Shown piece by piece: positions 18,371 to 27,129 of a stretch of 64,000 bases of DNA; position 1 is the first letter of the stretch; each line of letters opens with the position of its first letter. The position numbers and the translations under genes are program-made. The notes under the pieces are model-generated. The model saw nothing but the letters and a program-made list of their open reading frames with translations. It was not told the DNA's origin and ran no database searches. This DNA is from Erysipelotrichaceae bacterium. GTDB lineage: Bacteria; Bacillota_I; Bacilli_A; Erysipelotrichales; Erysipelotrichaceae. Location of the stretch: NCBI GenBank assembly GCA_015058845.1, contig SVBO01000003.1, positions 1-64,000 of the forward strand, written 5' to 3'.

Positions 18371-20584
18371 ATGAAACAGAAGAAAAATGTAACAGAAGCC
18401 GATATTCTGGAACAAGTCAAAACATACATTCACGCAGAAGATAGTATTGCTTTGATCGAAAAGGCAATCAATACAGCAAAGCGTATGCATGAAGGACAAT
18501 TCCGTAAGAGCGGAGAACCTTATATCATTCATCCTTTTCAAGTTGGTTATATCCTAGCTCAACTACAAACAGGGCCTTCTACTATTTGTGCTGGACTTCT
18601 TCATGATGTTTTAGAAGACTGTGATTGTACAAGAGAAGAAATGGTAGCTGAATTTGGAGAAGAGATCATTACTCTTGTTGAAGCAGTAACGAATGTTGGT
18701 AAATTGAACTTTACAGATGAAAAAGAATATGAAGCAGTGAATCATCGTCGTATCTTCATTGCTATGGCAAAAGATGTACGTGTTATCTTAGTTAAATTAG
18801 TAGACCGTCTACATAATATGCGTACACTAGAATTCCAACCACCACATAAACAAAAGAAAAAAGCAGAAGAAACAATGGCAGTCTACGCACCGATCGCACA
18901 TAGACTTGGTATCAGTGAGATCAAGAATGAATTAGAAGATATCTGTTTCTATTATCTAAATCGTGAGAAATATTATGAGATCGCTCGTTTGGTAGATAAG
19001 AAACAAAGTATTCGTAATGCGCAAGTAAATCAAATGATCGAAGATATCAAAGGATATCTAGAAGTCGAAGGTATCGAAGCTAGAGTCTTTGGTAGAAGTA
19101 AACACTTATATAGTATCTATAAGAAAATGACTACTAAGAATAAGCGTTTCGATGAGATCTTAGACTTATTAGCGATCCGTATCGTTACGAAGAATGAAAC
19201 GAATTGTTATGAGATCCTAGGTATCATCCATGCTGCCTATAAACCTATTCCAGGACGTTTCAAAGACTATATCGCAATGCCTAAGGCAAACATGTATCAA
19301 TCCCTACATACTACTATCGTAGGAGAAGAAGGAAATATCTTTGAAGTACAGATCCGTACAGAAGAAATGGACAGTGTTGCTGAACTAGGTATCGCATCCC
19401 ACTGGAGTTATAAAGAAGGAAAGAGTCTTCCTAGTAAAGAAGAACAAAAACAGATCGAAGATAAACTAGCTTGGTTCAGAGATATCTTAGATTTCTCTGA
19501 AGATGATAGTGATGCTGTCGGATATATGGATACATTGAAACATGATATCTTTGAAGCCAACGTATATGTTATGTCACCTATGGGAAGAGTTATCGATCTA
19601 CCAAATGGATCTACTCCATTAGACTTCGCTTATCGTATCCATACAGATGTTGGACATCAAACGATCGGAGCTACTGTCAATGGTATCTTAGTGCCACTAA
19701 ATACTACTCTAAAGACAGGGGATGTCGTAAATATCCGTACATCTAAACAAAGTAATGGACCAAGTGAAGACTGGTTAAAGATCGTTAAGTCTAATCAAGC
19801 AAAGAATAAGATCCGTTCTTTCTTAGCTAAGAAAGATGCGGAATTAAAGAGTAAATACACGGACAAAGGGGAAGAAATGTTGATCGCAGAGCTTAAGAAA
19901 AGAGGCTTTGATGAGAAAGAATACATGGATCCTAAGAAGTTCGAACATATTTATGGACAATTTGCTGTAAGTAATTACCAAGACTTTATGTATGCCATTG
20001 CTGTAAAGTCATTATCTACGCAATCTGTTATTGATAAGCTTACGAATACTACTGCTAAGAAACCAATGGATGCGGATTCTATTCAAAAGTATTATGAAGA
20101 TAGAAAGAATGCCTTCCAGAATAAAAAGAAGTATTCTAAGTCTGGTATCATGGTAAGTGGTGTAGATTCTATGATGATCGAATTAGCTGGCTGCTGTTCT
20201 CCTATTCCAGGAGATGATATTGCTGGGTATATTAGTAAAGGAAAAGGTGTTAAGGTACATCGTAAATCATGTCCTAATATTGCAAATGAGAAAGCTCGTT
20301 TGATCGATGTAGAATGGGATGAGAGTTATTCAAGTACAGAGAAGTATAGAGCAGATCTATTGATCGAAGCCAGTGATCGTAACTTGTTATTATCGGATAT
20401 TATTACTATGACTAGCCAATGTAAGACTGGTATTCAATCTGTTACTGCACAAGTAGCAGAAGATAAGATCACAGCACTTGTGAAATTAACGATCACTGTA
20501 GATAACCTAGCACATTTAAATAACACGATCGCTAACTTAAAGAAAGTAGAAAGTGTCATTGGAGTTCAACGTGTAATTCACTAA
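18371..20584 (+). CDS. rel: Bifunctional (p)ppGpp synthetase/hydrolase Rel
   Basis: Stringent-response enzyme that makes and degrades (p)ppGpp on amino-acid starvation. Domains over 737 residues: HD hydrolase with LLHDVLED and the DRLHNMRTL motif (both intact, so hydrolysis is likely active), synthetase with GRFKDYIAMPKANMYQSLHT, where the RFKD charge motif marks a bifunctional rather than mono-functional enzyme, then TGS (VYVMSPMGRVIDLP), zinc-finger-like region and C-terminal ACT. ATG at 18371 has GGAG 8 nt upstream; an upstream in-frame start at 18317 would translate the promoter (TATAAT at 18331-18336). Located after apt as in Bacillus. Confidence 0.97.
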   Translation: MKQKKNVTEADILEQVKTYIHAEDSIALIEKAINTAKRMHEGQFRKSGEPYIIHPFQVGYILAQLQTGPSTICAGLLHDVLEDCDCTREEMVAEFGEEIITLVEAVTNVGKLNFTDEKEYEAVNHRRIFIAMAKDVRVILVKLVDRLHNMRTLEFQPPHKQKKKAEETMAVYAPIAHRLGISEIKNELEDICFYYLNREKYYEIARLVDKKQSIRNAQVNQMIEDIKGYLEVEGIEARVFGRSKHLYSIYKKMTTKNKRFDEILDLLAIRIVTKNETNCYEILGIIHAAYKPIPGRFKDYIAMPKANMYQSLHTTIVGEEGNIFEVQIRTEEMDSVAELGIASHWSYKEGKSLPSKEEQKQIEDKLAWFRDILDFSEDDSDAVGYMDTLKHDIFEANVYVMSPMGRVIDLPNGSTPLDFAYRIHTDVGHQTIGATVNGILVPLNTTLKTGDVVNIRTSKQSNGPSEDWLKIVKSNQAKNKIRSFLAKKDAELKSKYTDKGEEMLIAELKKRGFDEKEYMDPKKFEHIYGQFAVSNYQDFMYAIAVKSLSTQSVIDKLTNTTAKKPMDADSIQKYYEDRKNAFQNKKKYSKSGIMVSGVDSMMIELAGCCSPIPGDDIAGYISKGKGVKVHRKSCPNIANEKARLIDVEWDESYSSTEKYRADLLIEASDRNLLLSDIITMTSQCKTGIQSVTAQVAEDKITALVKLTITVDNLAHLNNTIANLKKVESVIGVQRVIH

Positions 20585-20609
20585 GCAGAGGAAACTCTGC
20601 TTTTCTTTT
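20583..20609 (+). terminator. Terminator after rel
   Basis: Stem GCAGAG/CTCTGC with loop GAAA followed by TTTTCTTTT. Confidence 0.8.
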
Positions 20610-20656
20610 GTAGTATTTAGGGGTATAATAATAAAAGTAGTTTCAGGAGGTTATGT

Positions 20657-22189
20657 ATGGTTTTCAGAAATAAAGACGTATATCGCTACACACAGTGTCC
20701 TAAACTGTTCTATAAAGAATATAAAGATCCTCAACAAGGATTCCCTTTCATATATTTCTCAACCCCTTTAGTAGAACTAGCTAAAGAATATCTACACATC
20801 CAAGAAGAAGATTGTTATGTAGGAGTACCCTCTTCTACTACAGAAGAAACACTAGCAGGCTGGAATGGGAAAACATGGTGTATCAGTGGTAGATTTGAAG
20901 CATTCAACTATCGCGAGAAACCATCAATCTTGAAAAGAGAAGAAGATGGGATCCATTACATCATGCTATGTACTACCTGTCATCCTAAGGAAGATAAAGT
21001 AGCCCAAGCCTATCGTGTTAAATGGTTACTAGAACAATGTGGTGTTCAGATCACACATGTATCTTTACTACATCTTAATGGCGAATATGTACGTCAAGGA
21101 GAATTAGATATCGAGCAATTATTCGTATTATCTGATCATTACTATAAAGATAACAATCGTCCAGGAAAACTCATGGATGAAGCGATCAGTCACTATACAT
21201 TAGACATGATCTCTACATTAGAAAACATGACTGCTTTAGTAGAACAAGAAGAAATAGAAGAGAATTACTCTCTATCTTGCACACGTACAGGAAAGTGTAA
21301 GTATTATAAAGAATGCTTCCAAGAAGACTTATTACCAGATGATAGTATCTTATTCTTGAATGGGTCTCGTAAGAAGTATGAAATGTTCCGTAATGGTATT
21401 ACTAGTATCAAGGAACTAACCTTTAATGAAGTAGATGGTAGTTATATCCAATGGGCCCAATATCGCTCTAGTGTACTAGACTCTGATCACATTGAATATA
21501 ACTCGCTATCCAGTTTCATGAATACATATTTACAAGATGATCTGATCTACGTAGACTTTGAATGGGATACGATCGGAATACCTATGTATGATGGAATGAA
21601 GCCTTATGATGTACTACCATTCCAATACTCTGTTCATATTGAGAATCATGATGGGGAATTAGAACACAGAGAATATCTCTCTAGAGGAGGAGAAGATTGC
21701 CGCGAGGAGTTCATTCAACGTTTACTAGCAGATATTCCAGAGAAAGGTACCTTAGTAGCCTATAACGCAGATGGTGCAGAGGTCATTCGTCTACAAGAGT
21801 TAGCTAGACAATTTCCACAGTATGAGGAAGCTTTACGAGGCCTATGGGAGCGTTTCGTAGACCTTTCCTATCCTATTATGCAAGGGATCGTATATCTAAA
21901 GAAGATGCGTAATACATACTCCTTAAAGAAGTTATTATCGATCATTGACCCAAGTGATAACTATGGAACACTAGATATCGACCATGGATTAAAAGCCGTA
22001 GAAGCATATCGTCAATTACCTACATTATCTTTAGAAGAACAAGAAAAGGTAAGAGAAGAGTTATTCGCGTATTGTGGTATGGATACACTAGCCATGGTGA
22101 AGTTAGTACATTTCTTGAAGGATAAGATGAATCAATACCAAAAGGAGATCAAAGATACATATGAAAGAATTGATGAAGGGGATCGCTAA
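20657..22189 (+). CDS. DUF2779 protein: Cas4-like PD-(D/E)XK fold plus DnaQ-like exonuclease
   Basis: Two-part nuclease-like protein of 510 residues. The N-terminal ~225 residues resemble Cas4/RecB-type domains: a leading YTQCPKLFY motif and a later C-x5-C-x5-C cluster (about residues 207-219) could together hold a 4Fe-4S cluster. The C-terminal part (from about 290) is DnaQ-like DUF2779 with DFEWDT, YNADGAEV and AYCGMDT, a DEDD-type acidic set. The usual PD-(D/E)XK catalytic signature is not evident: the D position reads GRFEA and the E-x-K strand reads YIMLCTTC. So only the exonuclease half may be active. Its 3' end overlaps tex by 29 nt, implying coupled expression. The substrate and role are unknown. 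Confidence 0.75.
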   Translation: MVFRNKDVYRYTQCPKLFYKEYKDPQQGFPFIYFSTPLVELAKEYLHIQEEDCYVGVPSSTTEETLAGWNGKTWCISGRFEAFNYREKPSILKREEDGIHYIMLCTTCHPKEDKVAQAYRVKWLLEQCGVQITHVSLLHLNGEYVRQGELDIEQLFVLSDHYYKDNNRPGKLMDEAISHYTLDMISTLENMTALVEQEEIEENYSLSCTRTGKCKYYKECFQEDLLPDDSILFLNGSRKKYEMFRNGITSIKELTFNEVDGSYIQWAQYRSSVLDSDHIEYNSLSSFMNTYLQDDLIYVDFEWDTIGIPMYDGMKPYDVLPFQYSVHIENHDGELEHREYLSRGGEDCREEFIQRLLADIPEKGTLVAYNADGAEVIRLQELARQFPQYEEALRGLWERFVDLSYPIMQGIVYLKKMRNTYSLKKLLSIIDPSDNYGTLDIDHGLKAVEAYRQLPTLSLEEQEKVREELFAYCGMDTLAMVKLVHFLKDKMNQYQKEIKDTYERIDEGDR

Positions 22190-24296
22190 GGAACTATCTA
22201 TATCCACATCCCAAGTAGAAGCAGTACTTTCTTTGTTAGAAGAAGGGAATACTGTTCCTTTCATTGCCCGTTATCGTAAAGAGATGACGAAGGGATTAGA
22301 TGAAGATGCGATCCGACATATTGAAGAAGGATATAAATATCAAGTCAATCTAAAGACTCGAAAAGAAGACGTCATTCGATTGATCGCAGCCCAAGATAAA
22401 CTAACACCTCAGTTAGAACAAGAGATCTTAGCCTGTGAGAAATTATCTCAAGTAGAAGATATCTATCGACCATATCAGCAAAAAAAGAAAACAAGAGCAG
22501 CGGCAGCTATAGCAGCAGGCTTAGAACCACTAGCAGACTATATGGTCAATAAGAAAGGCACTGAGTCATTAGAGAAGTATGCAAGTACATTCTTGAATGA
22601 TAAGATCACTACAATGAAAGAGGCATTACAAGGAGCTTGTGATATTCTAGCAGAAAGATTCAGTGATGATCTGAAATTACGTAATTATACGCGTAAGTTA
22701 TTTAGAAGTGGTGTTGTATATACGAAGATCAAGAAGAATGCAGTAGATGAGAAGAAAGTATATCAAATGTACTATGACTATAATGAAAGAGTCTCTACAT
22801 TAGCGAATCATCGTGTTCTAGCAATAGATCGTGCTGAGAAAGAGAAAGTGATCAGTGTAGAGATCACTATTGATCAAGAGAAGTTAGAAGATTATGGGGT
22901 ACGCAATGTGATCTGGCATGCTCGTGAAGATAGTAAAGAGTATGTGAGAAGTGCGTATGCTGATAGTTTAAAGAGATTATTACTACCTAGTGTAGAGCGC
23001 GAGATCAGAAATGAATTATCACAAAGAGCACAAGATGCTTCTATTCTATTATTCTCAGGGAATGTAGAGAAACTATTACTACAAGCTCCTCTAAAGAATA
23101 AAACAGTCCTAGGATTTGACCCAGCTTTCCGTACAGGGTGTAAGTTAGCAGTCATTGATCCTACTGGTAAACTATTACAGATCGATGTGATCTATCCAAA
23201 TGAACCACATAACAAGAAAGAAGAATCTAAGAAGAAGATCCTTGCATTACTAGATAAGTATCCGATCGATATCATTGCTATCGGAAATGGAACAGCCTCT
23301 AGAGAATCACAGAACTTTGTAGCTAGTGTTCTAAAGGACTATAAGAGAAACGTGCAATTCACATTAGTCTCTGAAGCAGGGGCTTCTGTATATTCCGCAT
23401 CAGTACTAGCTAAGAAAGAATTCCCAGATCTTCAAGTAGAACAAAGAAGTGCCGTATCTATTGCTAGACGTATCATCGACCCACTAGCAGAACTCATCAA
23501 GATCGATCCTCAAAGCATTGGCGTAGGACAATACCAACATGACCTACCACAAGCTAAACTAAGTGAGCAATTAGATTTCGTAGTCTTGAAAGCAGTAAAT
23601 AGAGTAGGAGTAGATGTCAATACAGCCTCTGCTTCTCTATTATCCCATGTAGCAGGACTAAGTAGTGCTGTTGCCAAGGAGATCGTAGAACATCGTAATA
23701 AAGAAGGTAGATTCACAAATCGTAAAGAACTACTAGATGTTAAGAAGATGGGACCTAAATCCTTCCAACAATCAGCAGGATTCTTACGTATCATGGATGG
23801 GGAAGAGGTACTAGATAGTAGCAGTATCCATCCAGAGAGTTATGCTATTGCTTATAAGATCATGGAGAAACTATCTATTCAAGGCAATGAATTGGGTAGT
23901 GAGTCAGTGATCGAGAAGATCAAGAAGGTAGATCTATCAGCACTTTCTAAAGAAGTAGAATGTGATGAATATACACTAAAAGATATCCTAGATGCCTTTA
24001 CTCAACCTAAACGAGATTATCGTGATCAATATGAAGCCCCGTTACTACGTAGTGATGTATTAGAGATCACTGATCTAAAGGTAGGAGATGAATTAGAAGG
24101 CGTTGTCCGTAATGTAGTAGACTTTGGAGCCTTTGTAGATATTGGTCTACATGAGGATGGCTTGATCCATATCTCTAAACTATCTCGTAGCCGTGTGTCT
24201 CATCCAAGTGAAGTAGTATCGATCGGAGATATCTTGAAAGTAAAGGTATTCTCTATTGATGAGCAACGTGGAAAGGTTGGTTTAAGTTTACTATAA
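22161..24296 (+). CDS. tex: Tex family RNA-binding transcription/translation factor
   Basis: Cytoplasmic nucleic-acid-binding protein (Bacillus YdcI, Bordetella Tex), 711 residues. Domain order: helical N-terminus with LLEEGNTVPFIARYRKEMT, a YqgF-like RNase H fold with FDPAFRTGCKLAVID (about 320-335), a helix-hairpin-helix unit (NTASASLLSHVAGLS and KKMGPKSFQQSAGFLR), and a C-terminal S1 domain (GVVRNVVDFGAFVDIGLHEDG, about 640-711). Start ATG lies inside the end of the DUF2779 gene; an alternative ATG is 12 nt later. Family function is general transcriptional support; the precise role is not established. Confidence 0.95.
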   Translation: MKELMKGIAKELSISTSQVEAVLSLLEEGNTVPFIARYRKEMTKGLDEDAIRHIEEGYKYQVNLKTRKEDVIRLIAAQDKLTPQLEQEILACEKLSQVEDIYRPYQQKKKTRAAAAIAAGLEPLADYMVNKKGTESLEKYASTFLNDKITTMKEALQGACDILAERFSDDLKLRNYTRKLFRSGVVYTKIKKNAVDEKKVYQMYYDYNERVSTLANHRVLAIDRAEKEKVISVEITIDQEKLEDYGVRNVIWHAREDSKEYVRSAYADSLKRLLLPSVEREIRNELSQRAQDASILLFSGNVEKLLLQAPLKNKTVLGFDPAFRTGCKLAVIDPTGKLLQIDVIYPNEPHNKKEESKKKILALLDKYPIDIIAIGNGTASRESQNFVASVLKDYKRNVQFTLVSEAGASVYSASVLAKKEFPDLQVEQRSAVSIARRIIDPLAELIKIDPQSIGVGQYQHDLPQAKLSEQLDFVVLKAVNRVGVDVNTASASLLSHVAGLSSAVAKEIVEHRNKEGRFTNRKELLDVKKMGPKSFQQSAGFLRIMDGEEVLDSSSIHPESYAIAYKIMEKLSIQGNELGSESVIEKIKKVDLSALSKEVECDEYTLKDILDAFTQPKRDYRDQYEAPLLRSDVLEITDLKVGDELEGVVRNVVDFGAFVDIGLHEDGLIHISKLSRSRVSHPSEVVSIGDILKVKVFSIDEQRGKVGLSLL

Positions 24297-24297
24297 T

Positions 24298-24990
24298 ATG
24301 AAGACATTACGTTCCATTATGTATACGGGTATATTACTATTATCTCTTGTATCCGTATTGATCACTGTGATCGAATATAGAGCCTATGATCTTAGTTATT
24401 ATGAAGAGACGTATGGTGAGTTAGAGATTTATGAGGATATTGGGATCAGTGAAGAGGATCTTATGAATACGACTACGGTATTACTTTCTTATATGCAAGG
24501 TAAGAGAGCGGATATGGTGGTATATGCGAATATCAGGGGTATTGATAGAGAGGTATTCAATGAGAAGGAAAAGTTACATATGATCGATGTGAATGCTTTG
24601 ATCCATATGGGGGAGAGTATTATGTATGTGGGATATGCTCTTTTGATCGCTATGTTTGGATATCTTCTGTATAAGAGAGATAGAAGTGAATGGGTCAGAG
24701 TAGGTAAGGCAGGTCTAGTAGCTATTGCAGTGTTTATTGGTGTGGTAGGAGCTTTACTAGCCTATATGTTGATCGATTTCAATTCATTCTGGACTTCTTT
24801 CCATCATGTATTCTTTACAAATGATCTATGGTTACTAGATCCACGTACGGATGTAATGATCCAGATGTTCCCATTAGAATTCTTTGAGAAGATCGTATTA
24901 CAGATCACTTTTATGTATGTAGGGTTCTTAGTGATATTTGCACTTGGTTGTATATACATGAGTAAAGAGAGAGTAAGTGTTAAGGGATAA
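24298..24990 (+). CDS. DUF1461/TIGR01906 integral membrane protein
   Basis: A 230-residue protein with an N-terminal membrane helix, a ~90-residue external loop, three more helices, and the family signature FFTNDLWLLDPRTDVMI followed by FPLEFF. This places it in DUF1461 (TIGR01906), common in Firmicutes and of unknown function. The ATG is one base after the tex stop with no strong SD of its own, so translation is probably coupled to tex. It ends at a palindromic terminator shared with the convergent gene. Confidence 0.8.
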   Translation: MKTLRSIMYTGILLLSLVSVLITVIEYRAYDLSYYEETYGELEIYEDIGISEEDLMNTTTVLLSYMQGKRADMVVYANIRGIDREVFNEKEKLHMIDVNALIHMGESIMYVGYALLIAMFGYLLYKRDRSEWVRVGKAGLVAIAVFIGVVGALLAYMLIDFNSFWTSFHHVFFTNDLWLLDPRTDVMIQMFPLEFFEKIVLQITFMYVGFLVIFALGCIYMSKERVSVKG

Positions 24991-24991
24991 T

Positions 24992-25015
24992 AAAAGAGGC
25001 ATATGCCTCTTTTTA
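24992..25015. terminator. Perfectly palindromic bidirectional terminator
   Basis: AAAAGAGGCAT immediately followed by its reverse complement, with A and T runs at the ends, serving both convergent genes. Confidence 0.85.
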
Positions 25016-25447
25016 GTTCATTAGGGTATGTAGTTGCTTATCCATGTGAGAATAATCATTTCGTAATTGTTGGATCAGATCTTCGGTAAGTCTTGGAAGA
25101 TCCTCTTGTTCTGTTAGAAACTTATTACAAGCAGTTACTCCCATCTCCATAGCCTCTATAGCCTTATGGATCAATTCACTGTCCTCATGTACAGCCAGTA
25201 ACATTAACTTCTCCATATACTTCGCCATGATCATTCGCCAAGATAGTGTTTCATTAGGTTTCCCATGAAGAAAACGTATATGCATCTCTAATGCTGTTTG
25301 ATGAGTCTTCAATACTTCACATAGATCATGGAAACAAGTTTGTGTTTTCTTATCATCGATTTTTCTAGCATATTCTACTAACATATCATGTCCTAAGTAA
25401 GAACCTGCTAATATCTCATTCAATCCTTCTATTAAATTATATGTCAT
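25013..25447 (-). CDS. Ferritin-like/DUF2383-like helical protein
   Basis: A 144-residue, almost fully helical protein with regularly spaced Glu, His and Asp residues, suggesting a four-helix bundle of the ferritin-like/DUF2383 type. No clear paired ExxH di-iron motif is visible, so metal binding is uncertain. ATG at 25447 is chosen because GAGGTGAT lies 6 nt upstream; a longer in-frame start at 25495 lacks an SD. Divergent from the DUF5661 gene with 90 nt between starts. Function unknown. Confidence 0.5.
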   Translation of the reverse strand: MTYNLIEGLNEILAGSYLGHDMLVEYARKIDDKKTQTCFHDLCEVLKTHQTALEMHIRFLHGKPNETLSWRMIMAKYMEKLMLLAVHEDSELIHKAIEAMEMGVTACNKFLTEQEDLPRLTEDLIQQLRNDYSHMDKQLHTLMN

Positions 25448-25537
25448 CGTGATCACCTCTTGGATAGTATTTGATATATTAGGTAGATTATACATATTCT
25501 GCTATATACTTGCGTATAGTGTAATTGAGGTGAGGAT

Positions 25538-25798
25538 ATGATCAATGAAGAGATGGCTTGGTATGCTGCTAGGGTGTTAGGAGTGAGATTCGATAAGTTT
25601 CCTTTTCAGGATTTTGTAGTGGGTTGTAACATTGAATTAGAACATGGGAGTATGAGTCCTGCAACAAATGTGACTAATGATGATCTGATATTGACTGCTA
25701 AGATCGCATTAGCGCATTTAAATGAGCATCCTAAGTATTATGATCGTGAGATCGGTCTGCCTGCTATGGAGGCATATTTAAAGAGTTTAGGGGTATAA
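25538..25798 (+). CDS. DUF5661 small protein
   Basis: An 86-residue soluble protein with VVGCNIELEHGSMSPATNVTNDDLILTAKIALAHLNEHP, split here by families as the GxNxELEHG and AHLNE(F/H)P motifs of DUF5661, of unknown function. His and Glu in these motifs could bind metal (inference). SD GAGGTGAGG is directly ahead of the ATG. Monocistronic, followed by a long hairpin and then the tRNA-Lys gene. Confidence 0.7.
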   Translation: MINEEMAWYAARVLGVRFDKFPFQDFVVGCNIELEHGSMSPATNVTNDDLILTAKIALAHLNEHPKYYDREIGLPAMEAYLKSLGV

Positions 25799-25803
25799 TA
25801 GTA

Positions 25804-25855
25804 GGGAATACTCCTAGAAAGTGATCAGTAGGATCATGTTTTAAGGAGTGTTCTT
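25804..25855 (+). other. Long two-stem RNA hairpin after DUF5661 gene
   Basis: Outer 12-bp stem GGGAATACTCCT/AGGAGTGTTCTT and inner 6-bp stem GTGATC/GATCAT, separated by an internal loop. The tail after it is only mildly U-rich, so it may be a weak terminator, a stabilising 3' structure, or part of a small RNA. The remainder of 25856-25959 is AT-rich with nothing else recognisable. Confidence 0.4.
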
Positions 25856-25959
25856 ATACATAGGTATTATTAGAAAGAGTGAATATGTAATAGAATGTGT
25901 GAATGAAGGTATAAAATAGCGAAAATAATTAAAAAAGTAAAAATATTTTAAAAATATTG

Positions 25960-25988
25960 TTGACATTTAGTGAAAGTGGATATATAAT
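25960..25988 (+). promoter_or_regulatory. Consensus promoter of tRNA-Lys
   Basis: Perfect TTGACA (25960-25965), 17-nt spacer and perfect TATAAT (25983-25988), 22 nt upstream of the mature tRNA 5' end. This is the strongest consensus promoter in the window. Confidence 0.92.
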
Positions 25989-26010
25989 AAATGAGCATTA
26001 AGCGAGAGAT

Positions 26011-26086
26011 GATCTGTTAGCTCAGTTGGTAGAGCAACTGACTCTTAATCAGTGGGTCTAGGGTTCGAGTCCCTAACGGATCACCA
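26011..26086 (+). tRNA. tRNA-Lys (anticodon CTT)
   Basis: A full cloverleaf of 76 nt. Acceptor stem GATCTGT/ACGGATC (one G-U), D stem GCTC/GAGC, anticodon stem ACTGA/TCAGT with loop CTCTTAA (anticodon CTT reading AAG), T stem with GGTTCGAGTCC, discriminator A and encoded CCA. It is a single-gene unit with its own promoter and terminator. Confidence 0.97.
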
Positions 26087-26099
26087 TTTGAATAAAATA

Positions 26100-26123
26100 G
26101 GAAGTCTAAGGACTTCCTTTTTT
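26100..26123 (+). terminator. Terminator after tRNA-Lys
   Basis: A 7-bp stem GGAAGTC/GACTTCC, loop TAAG, and six T. The stretch from here to 26253 holds only an AT-rich leader with a TATACT (26211-26216) that could be the -10 of the next operon. Confidence 0.9.
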
Positions 26124-26253
26124 GTTGTTTCTTGCTTTCATCGTAGAATTATTTGAAAATAAAAGAGAATATCTTCACTTTTCACTACTTTTCCTGTAAA
26201 CTTAAAACGGTATACTGTAAACAATCACTAAAAATCATATATAGGAGAAAACC

Positions 26254-27129
26254 ATGAAGAGACAATTAACATATGTAGAAACTGTAGAAAGAAGCTTAAT
26301 GAAGACATATCGCAAGGAGATCTATTCGCCCTTCATGAAAGCTCTAAGAGACTTTCAAATGATCGAAGAGAATGATCATATTGCTGTATGTATCTCAGGT
26401 GGGAAAGATTCTTTCCTATTAGCAAAATGCTTTCAATTGATCCAACGCTATGGAAACATCCCATTTCAACTATCCTTTATCTCCATGGATCCAGGATATG
26501 AGGAAGCAAACTACAACAAGATCGTAGAGAATGCTAAGAAACTAGAGATCCCACTACATATCTTTAAAGCACCGATCTTTGATTACGTAACAACCATCGA
26601 AGATTCTCCCTGCTATCTATGTGCCAGAATGCGTAGAGGCTACTTATATAAAGAAGCCAAAGCACTAGGCTGTAACAAGATCGCCCTAGGCCATCACTTC
26701 AATGATGTAATCGAAACGAATCTGATGGGTATGATCTATGGTGCACAGATCCAAACTATGATGCCGAAACTTCACAGTACACACTTTGAAGGAATGGAAC
26801 TGATCAGACCTTTATACTATGTACGTGAACATCATATTCAATGTTGGGTAAGGCATAACGAATTAGAATTCATTGCTTGTGCTTGTGCGCTTACTAAGAA
26901 ACAAAATGAGGAAGAGAAGGCTGTTGGGAAACGAGCTAAGATGAAGGAACTGGTGAAAGAGTTGATGAAGGAGAACCAACATGTAGAAGATAATATCTTC
27001 CGTAGTATGTTCGATATCAATTTAAATACCGTGATCGGATATCATGATGATCAAGGTAGTCATAACTTCTTAGATACATATAAAGACAAGGAGATCATCC
27101 TTAGAGGAGAAAGTAAATGGAAGAACTAA
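26254..27129 (+). CDS. TtcA-like PP-loop ATPase (tRNA 2-thiolation family)
   Basis: A 291-residue N-type ATP pyrophosphatase. The P-loop ISGGKDSF (about residues 48-55), the PCYLCARMRRG Cys pair (C-x2-C) and the GHHFNDVIETNLMG segment match the TtcA/TtuA family, which adds sulfur to tRNA (C32 in TtcA) using an Fe-S cluster. A second CAC cluster near residue 210 could provide the third cluster ligand. It is the first gene of a five-gene operon and overlaps tcdA by 13 nt; its partner is also a tRNA modification gene, which supports the call. The exact thiolated position is not determined. Confidence 0.8.
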   Translation: MKRQLTYVETVERSLMKTYRKEIYSPFMKALRDFQMIEENDHIAVCISGGKDSFLLAKCFQLIQRYGNIPFQLSFISMDPGYEEANYNKIVENAKKLEIPLHIFKAPIFDYVTTIEDSPCYLCARMRRGYLYKEAKALGCNKIALGHHFNDVIETNLMGMIYGAQIQTMMPKLHSTHFEGMELIRPLYYVREHHIQCWVRHNELEFIACACALTKKQNEEEKAVGKRAKMKELVKELMKENQHVEDNIFRSMFDINLNTVIGYHDDQGSHNFLDTYKDKEIILRGESKWKN

